Positions 1 through 9,902 of a stretch of DNA of 64,000 bases are shown piece after piece. Both the position numbers and the translations under genes were made by a program. This DNA comes from Astragalus membranaceus. Lineage: Eukaryota; Streptophyta; Magnoliopsida; Fabales; Fabaceae. The stretch covers positions 78,281,100 through 78,345,099 of the forward strand of contig CM076847.1 in NCBI GenBank assembly GCA_039519185.1, in the 5' to 3' direction. The notes beneath the pieces were generated by a model, which was not told where the DNA came from, searched no databases, and was given only the letters and a program-made list of their open reading frames with translations. The first letter of the stretch is position 1; the number at the start of each line of letters is the position of its first letter.

Positions 1-1986
1 ATAAATCCTTTTTATTGGGAATTGGATATCTAATCCATTTCAAAACCTTATTGAGAGGTTTATAATTAATAACTAATCTTGGAACACCTCGTTCCCTCTC
101 AGCATTTTTATTTACATAAAATGCTGTGCAGCTCCAAGAAGACTTGGATTTTCTAATTAACCTTTTTTCTAAAAGAGAATTAATTTCTTTTTTACAAAGA
201 TCAAGATATTCTTGATTCATTTGGGCTGGTCTAGCCTTTGTAGGAATTTGATTTTCGTTAAAATCATCAATATAGGGTAGAGAAACAATATGTTGTTTCC
301 TATTCCAAAAAACATTTGGCAAATCATTGCAAACCTCAGAAATAAATTGTTGTTCAATCAACTTGATTTGTTTCTTAGTACCATCTTTATTAAGATGATC
401 ATTAATATTGAAAATATTAATCTCATTCTTAAGAAAACATATTTGTTTTTCTTTATTAGAAAGAATATCCTTAATTTCATTAATTATCCTTGTATGAGGA
501 TCTGTAATGAAATTGAAAATAATTTCTTTATTTTCAATAATGGTAGTAATACCATTTTGATCAATATTTCTAATAGGCATGATATTATTCAAAAAAGGAG
601 TACCTAAAATAATTCTACTAGTTAAATTTTTAACTAATATAAAATGAGTTGGTAAACAAATATTTTGATTGCAAATATAAGTATTAGAAAGTTTATAATT
701 GACTTTCAAACGACTTCCACCAGCTTGCATAAGAGCTTGAGTGGTTTTCTCAAAATATTTTGTAGGAATAATACCCTCCTGAATGCAATTGAGATCAGCA
801 CAACTATCTACAAGTGCTGCTTCATTTTTTAAAATAAAATTCTTATTAATTACCAAAGTTACTTTCACAAACCATTTTTGTGAAATTACTCTGTGTAATA
901 AATATTTTTCACCAGCAATATTACTGCTAGAAGGAATAGTAGAAATAAAAGGGGTTTTTTCCAAATTACCAGGAATCTTTAAGAAAGATATGCTGATATT
1001 ATCTTTCTTGATCTGAACCATTTCAGATTTTAAGAGATTTATTTCTCTTTTCAAATCATTAATAGAAACAGGAGTTTCTTTAATATTTGATAAGAGATTT
1101 ATTTCTCTTCTCAAATTATTAATAGAAACAGGAGTTTCTTTAATATTTGATTGTCTAGGCAAAACCTCACTTACCTGGTAGGGTGCATCTATGATTAGAG
1201 GCATCTCTTTTTTGGAATTTTTCCTGGCTAGGAATTCCATCATCTTTTTTCTCAGACTATTGTCTGTAATAGACTCCAAAATTTTTAGAGCTTCTTCACG
1301 TTCTTCATTAAGAACATTTAATCCATTTATTTCAACAATGGATTTCCAATAATTCAAATTATTGTATTGACAGCTATTGTTGTCAATATCAGAACCTGGA
1401 GAAGTATCACCATTGATACATTCTATGTCCTTTGAAGAGTCATGTTCTGGTTCAGAATCGACTAATAGAACCTTTTTTAATTGAGTCCTTGATTGTCCAT
1501 CCTCCAAGGCGTTCAGGGCTTTCTTAGTCCAGTATTGGTTTCCATAATGTTTTGTCTTGTCATAATTGTGGCAAGTAATGTCCAACTTATGGGTCCTCCT
1601 CTTTCCTTTATTTTGGAAAGTGTCTTGCTTGGGCTTATTTTTATAAAAGTTTATCTTGAATTTTTTCTTATTAGGAGATTTATAAATATCCTTATTTCTA
1701 TTAAACTTTTTATAAGTTCTATTATTAAAGCTTTTTTGCTTTTTATTTTTTAAGCCAGGTGGTCTATCCATATTAAAAACAAATTGATTATAATAACTAT
1801 TTGTATCCTCCTTTAACTTAAAATCCTCTATAGGTAAGGAAGGTTGAATTTCAGCAATCATAGGTGCCTTAAATTTGTTCATATTATCCAGAACTAATTT
1901 CTGTTGGAAAATTTGTTTTTCAAACATTTCTTTTAAAGATAATAAATCTTTTTTAAGAGAAATTATTTGCTCTTCTAAATTATCCC
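1..1986 (-). pseudogene. Endogenous pararetrovirus gag-protease-RT polyprotein, runs off window edge
   Basis: The minus strand is open in one frame from about position 1980 to the left edge. In order it encodes a coiled/basic gag C-terminal part, a zinc-knuckle region (about 1510-1570), an aspartic protease region (about 780-815) and the start of a caulimovirid-type reverse transcriptase (about 1-160, with the conserved AFYV and RLVINY blocks). Two functional motifs are damaged: two of the four zinc-knuckle ligands (second and last Cys) read Tyr, and the protease Asp-Ser-Gly reads Asp-Ser-Cys. A 1-base frameshift in an A7 run (1987-1993) cuts it from the upstream frame. The family role would be capsid, protein processing and reverse transcription. 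This is an old inactive copy; the rest lies outside the window. Confidence 0.8.
1032..1151 (-). repeat. 60-bp tandem duplication inside the pararetrovirus gag region
   Basis: A block beginning AAGAGATTTATTTCTC at 1032 recurs at 1092 with two or three differences. The period is 60 bp, so the frame is kept and 20 residues are doubled. The sister copy at 3284-6193 has a single unit, so the duplication is specific to this copy. Confidence 0.85.
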
Positions 1987-2375
1987 AAAAAAACCTTGGT
2001 GTAATTCTGGGTTTTAATTAAAGAACTTAATTCCTTAATAGTAATATGTTTACTTTCTATCCCTTTGAGGAAAATAAAAGATCTGGCTTCTATATTATCT
2101 TGTTCTAGGGTAGTTTCCCAGCTATTTGGTTGAAGGACTAAAACTTCATTTTTGACTTTATTAACAAAATAATTTGCAAACCATTTAACAAAAGGAACAT
2201 AATCCTGAGTTATGGTCAGCTCTTCATAATAATCATCTTTGAACTTATTTAGTTCATAAGATGAGAATTTCTTAAAATACCATTGCCTAAATTCGGCATA
2301 TCTATTAAGTTGGAATTCTCCACTGATGAGTTCTCTCATCTTACTCCCAGAGGAGTAATCTATCTTAGAGTTCAT
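1980..2375 (-). pseudogene. Pararetrovirus gag N-terminal part, frameshifted
   Basis: This 131-residue frame matches, residue for residue over most of its length, the N-terminal part of the plus-strand copy starting at 3284 (shared SGSKMRELISGEFQL and FKDDYYEE). It is about 30 residues shorter in the middle, because a block present in the sister copy after the conserved WET is absent. It ends early where a homopolymer at 1987-1993 shifts the frame; the downstream part continues in another frame. No function is known for this domain beyond its position at the start of the structural polyprotein. Confidence 0.75.
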
Positions 2376-2398
2376 CTGATAAGAAAACTTATTTCTGG

Positions 2399-2842
2399 TT
2401 ATGTAGGCGATTTCCTACTTTTAAGAAATCTTCTTCTGATGAATTTCATTTTTTCACTGGTGGTAATATATTCTATGGTCTCTGCCTCATCTATTTGTTG
2501 AGATGTAGAGGCCCTACTAGGGGCTGTATATAACTCATTATTAGTATGGTTTTCTGGTAAAACCAAGCGAGTTTCGTTATTATTACGAAGTTCATTTAAC
2601 TCATTTCTAATGGCTGGATCAATAGGTTGGGAACAAATTCTAGTTCCTATCATAGCAGAATATTTTGCCAAGTCATTATAAACGTCGTTATAGTAATCAT
2701 ATCGTTCAGAGTCACGAGGCCAATTGTCTCGTTTAGCTGCGTACTTCGAGAGACGCAATTCAATTTTAAATATTTCTTTGTTAAGCATTCGATGCCTAAC
2801 TTCTTCCCTAGACACGGGATGATCATTATCATTAATATCCAT
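2399..2842 (-). CDS. Pararetrovirus small first ORF, 147 residues, unknown role
   Basis: This open frame follows the non-coding leader and precedes the gag frame by 23 bases, as small 5' ORFs do in plant pararetroviruses. The product is charged and hydrophilic: acidic start, Arg/Lys-rich helix-prone middle, Ser/Thr-rich tail and a basic C-terminus. I see no named domain. The sister plus-strand copy has no counterpart, because its left end begins directly in the next frame. It is uninterrupted here but lies in an otherwise decayed element, so expression is doubtful. Confidence 0.55.
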   Translation of the reverse strand: MDINDNDHPVSREEVRHRMLNKEIFKIELRLSKYAAKRDNWPRDSERYDYYNDVYNDLAKYSAMIGTRICSQPIDPAIRNELNELRNNNETRLVLPENHTNNELYTAPSRASTSQQIDEAETIEYITTSEKMKFIRRRFLKSRKSPT

Positions 2843-3217
2843 GATAAGATAAAATTGTTGTGGATAAACGAGATACAGGACCAGACCCTTTCTGGGTGAA
2901 ATAATTGAACTTATGAAAATAGTATACTCTAAATATCTTATTTGTCATCTTTGCAAACATTTCTGTTTAAATTTCAACCCGAAGGGAAATAAGGATTTCT
3001 CCTAAATCAAAGACGCCACGGAGGTTTTTAGCAAAAAGCGTTCTTCGGGAAATCATCTTGTTCAAACACCTCTTCTGGGCAAAAACGATGATGTTAAGAA
3101 CACACACTAAAAACATTTTGTGTATCAATGTTTCAACTGAGTGAAACACCAAAAAATACACAAATAAGATATTTCTAGCATAATTTTTTCATATGAATAA
3201 TTACTTCACCCTGGGAA
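2843..3217 (-). other. Pararetrovirus leader between primer site and first ORF
   Basis: About 375 bases without a credible gene, transcribed leftwards from the primer-binding site. Short AUG frames are present (the longest is 64 codons, 2967-3161), as is usual in pararetrovirus leaders, but none has recognisable protein features. Confidence 0.55.
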
Positions 3218-3231
3218 TGGCTCTGATACCA
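3218..3231 (-). promoter_or_regulatory. Initiator tRNA-Met primer-binding site of the leftward pararetrovirus copy
   Basis: The minus strand reads TGGTATCAGAGCCA, complementary to the 3' end of plant initiator tRNA-Met, the usual primer for caulimovirid minus-strand synthesis. About 55 bases on its upstream side (to about 3290) are the reverse complement of 8085-8135, the end of the rightward copy. Confidence 0.85.
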
Positions 3232-3283
3232 TTCACCTCGTCTACCACAACAATAATCTAGCTACTCATCATTTGAGTAGTAG

Positions 3284-6193
3284 ATGCAAATAGATGCAAA
3301 ATATGTTTTTAATTCTAAAATAGATTTCTCCCCAGGGAGTAAGATGAGAGAACTCATCAGTGGAGAATTCCAATTAGAAAAGTATGCCGAATTTAGGCAA
3401 TGGTATTTTAAAAAATTTTCATCTTATGAACTAAATAAGTTCAAAGATGATTATTATGAAGAAATGACCATAATCCAGGATTATGTTCCTTTTGTCAAAT
3501 GGTTTGCAAATTATTTTGTTAAGAAGGTTCAGAAAGAAGTTTTGATCCTCAAACCACATGATTGGGAAACAATAAAAGGAGAAAAAATGAGTTCTTTTTT
3601 CCCTCCAGCAAATAGGGACCTAAATATAGGTAAAACCTTAGAAGGAAAAGATATAGAAGCAAGATCTTTTACTTTTCTCAAAGGTATAGAAGGTAACCAT
3701 GTTACTATCAAGGAATTAAGTTCTTTAGTTAGAACCCAGAATTATACCAATGTTTTTCTGAATTGTTTAGGAGTATTATCCTTAAAAGAAATGTTTGAAA
3801 ATCAAATTTCTCAACAAAAATTAATTTTAGAAAAAATGAACAAAGGTGAGACATCAGTAGTTGCAGAGGTTCCTTTGGTTCAACCTCCTTTACTTATATC
3901 AGGTTTTAAAATGGAGGATAATACAAATGAATTTGTTCATATTCTTGAACAAAAGCTTAAGAATCTTAACTTAAGTGTTTTATCTTAAAAAGATATTTTC
4001 GGTACTCCTGGAAACACTTCAGATGATGAAGATATTGATGATCTAACAAAAATGTTTGCTAATCAAGATATCAATAAAGAGAATAGTATAAATCCTATTT
4101 ATACTACTAGGGCTGTAGAAAAATATTACTATAAAAGGCCTTCTCCCCAAGATCTTCTTTTTGAAGAAAATGATAATTATCAGAATTCTTATTCTGGTAA
4201 ATCCATTTACGAATGGAACATTGATGGTTTAAATGATAAACAAATCATAGATATGGTACATAGAATGATTATGTATTCTACTGTTTGTAAACAGCATGGT
4301 AATAGCGATAGTTCTATTGCCCAATTTATAGCCACAGGATTTGTCGGCCAATTAAGAGGATGGTGGGATAATTATGTCACCATGTCTCAAAAACAAGAGA
4401 TTCTAAGTCACAAAAAGGTAGTTGTGAAAGCAGAATCAAGTAGTGGTAATACTATTACTACTAATGAAGAAGATGCAGTTTATACACTGTGTTTATCTAT
4501 CTTACAAAATTTTGTAGGAGCCACTGTTCCCATAGCAGAAAAACTACAAACTCTTTTACAAAATTTAAGGTGTCCTTCTTTGACCCATTTTAGATGGTAT
4601 AAGGATACTTTCTTGTCTAGAGTTTTTCAATTATCCAATCCCGACTCTATTCATTGGAAGTCTAAATTTGTAGACGGTTTACCCCATCTTTTTGCTGAGA
4701 AGGTAAGACAATCTTTAAGGGTTAATTGTGATGGCATAAATATTGACTATGCTAATTTAACCTATGGTCAAATCATTAGCACATGTGTTAATGAAGGATT
4801 ATCCTTATGTAATGACATAAAATTAAAGAATCAATTAAAGAAACAAAAGCTTTCTGAAAAACATCAACTAGGTGAATTTTGTGAACAATTTGCTTTTGAC
4901 ATAGATAAACCACCTGGTTTAAATAAACAGAAAAAAAGTTTTAATAATAAAGCTTATAGAAAGAGCATATATAATTCTTCTAATAAGAAAAATCCCAAAA
5001 ATTTTCATAAAACAAGGCCCAAGCAGGATGAACCTTTCCAAAACAAAGGAAAGAGGAAAGCCCAGAAAATGAATATTACATGTCACAAATGTGGCAAGGC
5101 TGGACATTATGCCAACCAATGCTGGACTAAAAAAGCCTTGAACGCCTTGGAGGATGAACAATTAAGGACTCAATTGGAAAAAGTTCTATTAATCAGTTCT
5201 GAATCAGAACAGGACTCTCCTAGTGATGAAATAGAATGTATCAATGATGATACTTCTTCAGATTTTGATATTGACAACAATAGCTGTCAATGCAATAAAT
5301 TGAATTATTGTAAATCCATTGTTGAAATGAACGGATTAAATGTTCTTAATGAAGAACAAGAAGAAACTCTAAAAATTTTGGAGTCTATTACAGACAATGG
5401 TCTGAGAAAAAAGATGATGGAATTCCTAATCAAGGAAAATTCCAAAAAAGAAACGCCTCTAATCATAAATGCGCCTTACCAGATAAGTGAGGTTTTGTCT
5501 AGATTTAGACAATCAAACATTAAAGAAACTCCTGTTTCTACTAATGATTTGAAAAGAGAAATAAATTTCTTAAAATCTGAAATTGCTCAGATTAAAAGAG
5601 ATAATGCCAATTTAGCTCTTAGAATTTCTTCTTTAGAAATTCCTGAAAAAATGAAGGAAATTCCTTCTAATATTTCTTCCATAATTCCTACTAGCATCAA
5701 TGATACTGGTGAGAGTTATTTATCTATATTAGACAGAGTAACTTCACAAAAATGGTTTATGAAAGTAACTTTGGTTATTAATAAAAATTTTATTTTAGAA
5801 AATGAGATAGCCCTAGTCGATAGTGGTGCTGATCTTAATTGTATCCAAGAAAATATTATTCCTGCAAAATATTTTGAAAAGACCACCCAAGCTCTCACTC
5901 AAGCTGGTGGAAGTAGATTGAAAGTTAACTATAAACTTTCTAATACTTATATTTGCAATCAAAATATTTGTTTACCAACTCAATTTATTCTAGTTAAAAA
6001 TTTAACTCACAGGATTATTTTAGGTACTCCTTTTCTGCAAAGTTTGATGCCTATTAATATTGATCAAAATGGTATCACTACTATTATTAAAAATGAAGCA
6101 ATAACTTTTAATTTTGTTACTGATCCTCATACTAGGATTCTTAATGAAATGAAAAGTATTCTTTCTAAAAAAGAAAAACAAATATGTTTTTAA
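3284..6193 (+). pseudogene. Pararetrovirus gag-protease frame with one in-frame stop
   Basis: Two frames, 3284-3988 (234 residues) and 4052-6193 (713 residues), are in the same register and separated only by a TAA at 3986-3988, so the ancestral product was one polyprotein of about 970 codons. The second part has a conserved gag core (about residues 40-130, WNIDGLNDKQI and LRGWWDNYV), a basic region, a complete CX2CX4HX4C zinc knuckle near residue 345 and an intact protease motif VDSGAD near residue 588. Translation stops just after the protease. In the leftward copy reverse transcriptase follows here; in this copy the RT and RNase H are missing. It is inactive on its own. Confidence 0.8.
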
Positions 6194-7589
6194 TTCTTTT
6201 ACCAGACTTTTAACCCGTGAATTTTTGCAGGGAAATGACATCCCCCAAGAGGCCGTGGCCGTGGTGGCCGTGGTGGTGGAAGAAATAGGACCAACAATAT
6301 GCTGCCCTATCAAGAATCAAACATTCCTCTAATAGGGGATTGGACTACTGTTCATAGAAACAGAAACCTGTTACAATTAACAGGTCACAAAAGAAAGAAG
6401 ATATACCTTCTTCAAGTAAGACAAGTTCTTACAAAGATACAGTGATTAATGATAATCCTGTTAATGAAGTCACAGAATATTGTGAAAATCCAATCACTGA
6501 GGACATAATGTATGTCGAAGAAGATGATATGGAATTGACTCCTAATGATGGATGGTCAATCAAAACAAGATACCTCGAATCTAGAGGATATCCTGGACTT
6601 AATGGTAAGTCTAGACCTCATTTAGAAGTTTTACTTCGAGTTACTGAATCAGTAACAATAACTCATTATTATCAGAATAATAATCCTGATAATTTTATTA
6701 ATTACAGTAAATGTCATATCAATAAGATATTGACACCCAGAGAATGGGGTTTAAATCCAAATGGAGACAAGGCAATTAAAATTGCTGAAGGAAATAATGT
6801 TCACTTTAATTATTGGGATTATATCCAAGCTTTTACTTTGGCATTTTATTATCAAAATCCAAAGAATAAGCACTCTTGGTTTTTCAGTGTTAACCCAGAA
6901 ATTCCGGCCAAACCAATACCACAATGGTTTTTTAATTGGTGGAGGAAAATTGGTCCTTCAATAGAAATTTTACCAGAAAATCTTTTGAAATTATATAATT
7001 CATGGTGTGATCATAATCCTTTATTTTTGAAGAATGCTTCAAAAATGATCACAGGACAGGGTCCTTGTTTTTTCTTTATTAAATTTCAAATTCCTTGGAT
7101 ATGGAGATGGTCAATTACCATCACTAGGAACAATTACAATGATCCAATCCTTAGAAGACATTTCTTCTCAAAATGGTGGAACAAAATTGACAACGAAGAT
7201 CTCCATAAAATGGAGGTAAAAATCAAAGAAGCTATTGATGAAGACCAAAAGATTCCAAACAAAAATTTTGGTCAAGGTCTTGATATGGCCCATTTAAAAA
7301 ATTATTATCAAAAAAGATTCATCCTAACGAATCTGAGGAGAAAATTATGGCTAGAACTCTGGACCATATAAAAAATCAATTCTTCAAAACTTTTGAAGTT
7401 AATGAAGAAATTGTTTCTATGAAAACCAGTTCTTCTATGAAGACAAGTTCATCGCATGGATCTATGGATTCAAACATTTTTGAATCTTTAGCTGGAGAAT
7501 CTCAGCCAGAGCCTTCCCCAGAAGATTATTGGGACTCCCTGATTGAAGCCATGATTCAACAGAAGAAAGGAAAAGACAAAATTAATTAA
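6194..7589 (+). pseudogene. Pararetrovirus downstream ORF with Arg-Gly-rich start, frameshifted
   Basis: Bases 6196-6240 read in one frame as the tail of an RNase H polyprotein. An overlapping frame from about 6240 opens with a GRGRGGRGGGR stretch typical of RNA-binding tails. The main body is 6442-7371 (309 residues, Trp-rich, unknown fold) and the C-terminal piece is 7347-7589 (80 residues, Ser-rich). The three segments lie in different frames, with breaks near 6390 and 7310, and look like one decayed protein. I do not recognise a named catalytic domain. A movement or accessory role is only a guess from its position after the polymerase region. Confidence 0.65.
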
Positions 7590-8140
7590 TTAATTAATTA
7601 ATTGGTGTCGGCAAGGAATCTTTGTGTCGGCAAGAGTAATTTTCCACAAATTGGAAAAGGTGGAGAGAAATTATTCTACTAAGCAATAATGCTTCTACTA
7701 TGCATTTTTGTTTTTAGCTTTGCTGTCATTTTTAGTGCGTCGATGGGGCCCCAAGTGTACCCGGCATTAATTATGATGTCTTGTAATTTTCTACTTTTAC
7801 TGTTTTCTTTTTCTTTTACCGGTTACCGATTATAATAGTTAGCCTTTACTGGCTTAAATAGTAAGCCTTAAGTTTTCTATATAAGGCAATTGAGCCTTCA
7901 GTTGTAAACACAACAACGCAACTACTGCTTGAAATAAAAATTTTCTTTTCATCATCTCTCTCTCTCTTCCACGCCCTTTACTTAATTCCTTTCAATTGTC
8001 TTTAATTCTTTTCAAAGAGAAAGAAGTCTTCCGTGCAACTCTGAACACAAATAAGGTACTATTCTTTTATTAATTTATTTTGGTTCTACTACTCAAATGA
8101 GTAGCTAGACTATTGTTGTGGTAGACGAGGTGAATGGTAT

Positions 8141-8142
<2 letters not shown>
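7590..8142 (+). promoter_or_regulatory. Pararetrovirus promoter, poly(A) signal and terminal primer site
   Basis: The region holds a TATA box (CTATATAA, 7877-7884), a transcript-start region rich in CAACA, an AATAAA at 7933-7938, a CT-rich leader and TGGTATCA at 8135-8142, the first eight bases of a tRNA-Met primer site. The order promoter, poly(A) signal, leader, primer site is that of a circular pararetrovirus genome opened near the primer site. The sequence stops inside the primer site and is followed directly by (AT)n. Confidence 0.65.

Positions 8143-8198
<56 letters not shown>
8143..8198. repeat. (AT)n microsatellite at the pararetrovirus edge
   Basis: About 28 uninterrupted AT units abut the truncated primer site at 8135-8142. 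Insertion of endogenous pararetroviruses into AT/TA dinucleotide tracts is known for florendoviruses and rice tungro-like sequences. Confidence 0.95.
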
Positions 8199-8201
<3 letters not shown>

Positions 8202-8302
8202 CATTAAGCATTGCATTGTCTATCAATTGGAATCAAAGACCACCAGTCCACCACCCACCCCCTCTTTAACGTTACTGGAGTAAGACTAGGTCAGTGGGAT
8301 TT

Positions 8303-8473
8303 GGATCCTCTTCTTCCATTTCTCCCTACATCTCCCTCCATCCTCTCTATCTCTCTCTTAATTTATTCTCTCTCATCATTATCTTTCAATTATTTTAATC
8401 ATGAGAGAGAGTGAATTAAGAGAGAGATAGAGAGGATGGAGGGAGATGTAGGAGAAAGGGAAGGAGAGAATCC
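8303..8473. repeat. Foldback element, about 72-bp arms, 25-bp loop
   Basis: The left arm 8303-8375 (pyrimidine-rich, CTCCATCCTCTCTATCTCTC) is the near-perfect reverse complement of 8401-8473 (purine-rich), with a short AT-rich loop. The RNA would form a long hairpin. This fits a MITE or foldback element; a small-RNA precursor is possible but unproven. Confidence 0.75.
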
Positions 8474-8775
8474 ATCCACGTATCCATCCACGTAAGTATA
8501 TAAGCAAGCTTACTTGACAATAGGAAACCTTAGAATTAGGAGGAGTGATAAAACCTTACAAGAACATTATACTTCTTCAGCATTCCATTTCTCACTAGCC
8601 TCAACAAATTGGACATCGGGTTGCAATTGTATATACTTGCTTCAACAATGTTTCTCTTCGGCTTCCAGATTGCCCCCTTATCATATATGTCCTGAATTTA
8701 TAAGCATATCAGATTAATCTTTCAACTAAAACTTGTTTAATATTGATCTGTGTTGCATCACATAGCGTTAAAATA
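8474..8775. other. Intergenic, no gene seen
   Basis: AT-rich sequence. A 67-codon frame at 8514-8717 has no protein-family features and I do not support it as a gene. Confidence 0.5.
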
Positions 8776-8955
8776 TGTTGAAGTTTGCTAAAATAGTTGT
8801 AATTAGTTAGATTAGTTATAAGTTGGTTAGATTAGTTAAGATCACTATATAAAGTGTATCCTACACTCATTGTAAAAGATATCTCTCTCTTTACCATTGA
8901 ATGAGAATTTCTTTCTTTCTTCCTTTCTCAATTCTTCTAACATGGTATCAAGAGC
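8776..8955 (+). mobile_element. Short LTR plus tRNA-Met primer site (TRIM or truncated Copia-type)
   Basis: An LTR-like unit of about 167 bp starts TGTTGAAG, contains a TATA-like CTATATAAAG (near 8855), and ends in TTCTAACA at 8942. It is followed immediately by TGGTATCAAGAGC (8943-8955), a tRNA-Met primer site used by Copia and TRIM elements. No second LTR or coding region follows, so this is a 5' remnant. The small LTR size favours a TRIM. Confidence 0.65.
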
Positions 8956-9462
8956 AAAATGATTCGCTGCATTGTTGAGAAAATTTGCTCATCGATTTAT
9001 CTTCTTTGTTCTTTATCTTTAATCTTATTTGTATTGTACCTCTATGAGATTCCAGAACCATTTTATTCGAAGAGTTGATCCCTCAATTTTTTCTACAATT
9101 TGATCTTTGTAAGACTCAGTTCATTCCATCTTGCAGAGGATAATCAAGGAAAGAAAGAAAATAGATGTCTTCCGTGTAATGAAGACCAAATTCATACATT
9201 TTTCAGAGAGAAAGAAATCACCAAGAATCAATGCAATCTTTTTCATTTAATTTACAAGGCTTCTGCTGTGGAATCTCCCTATGTCAAAATCAAGTAAGTT
9301 CGGTTGATGGCTAAGGAGTCCAAATCAAGAACAATTGAACATCATTCTTCTTTGCTTACTGGCATTTTAGCTTTTGTCCAAAATAATTATGGATAGTTCA
9401 GCAATCAAACATCATTCTTCTTAGCCTAATTGACATTTTAGCTTCTATCCAAAATACCTTAA
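8956..9462. other. Possible retroelement leader, no gene seen
   Basis: Sequence after the primer site. A short imperfect tandem repeat (about 9341-9397 and 9408-9460, sharing CATCATTCTTCTT and CATTTTAGCTT) lies at its end. The 65-codon frame at 9100-9297 has no recognisable features. Confidence 0.4.
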
Positions 9463-9696
9463 TTGAGACCGTTTGAGTGTGAAAAAGGAGCATGGGGTGT
9501 GGCTTCAATATTTTCATGGCTTTAATTTAGCAATGTTAGACAGAACAAAGAGACAAATTTTCTAAACAGTAAGTCCACTATCTAAAGCAACTTCATTCTT
9601 TACAAACTAGTCTACACTAAAGTTTCATTCACGTCGTATTTAGGAAATTCAACTTTTCTATTTTTGTAAGTGAGATAACATGTGTGCCATCACATG
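9463..9696 (+). repeat. Dispersed repeat, copy 1
   Basis: About 235 bp from TTGAGACCGTTTGAGTGTG to GATAACATGTGTG, found again in the same orientation at 13088-13325 with moderate divergence. It is non-coding; the identity of the parent element is not clear. Confidence 0.75.
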
Positions 9697-9789
9697 TTTT
9701 TATAACACATTTCTCTCAAACCTTATATCATATTAAACCAAAATCTCTGATAAAAAAATTAAACCAAAATCTAAACCTCAAAAAAATGG

Positions 9790-9885
9790 TCTAACGGAAC
9801 ATGACATGGTCTCATATCCGAGAGGTCACAAGTTCAAATTCCTACTAATCTTCTTTGGGCGAGGTAAATGTAAACTCCTTTTTAA
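9790..9885 (+). repeat. tRNA-like SINE remnant
   Basis: The stretch with CATGGTCTCATATCCGAGAGG and ACAAGTTCAAATTCC resembles a degenerate tRNA-derived head, with a box-B-like motif close to GGTTCAAATCC. A closely similar stretch occurs at 52870-52935. No clean tail or target duplication was found. Confidence 0.4.
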
Positions 9886-9902
9886 GTGCTCTTAAGTCCA
9901 AA

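Noticed and set aside
7886..8142. A true LTR for the pararetrovirus
   Set aside because: Only about 50 bases beside the primer site recur (at 3231-3290, inverted); no long direct terminal repeat is visible in this window.
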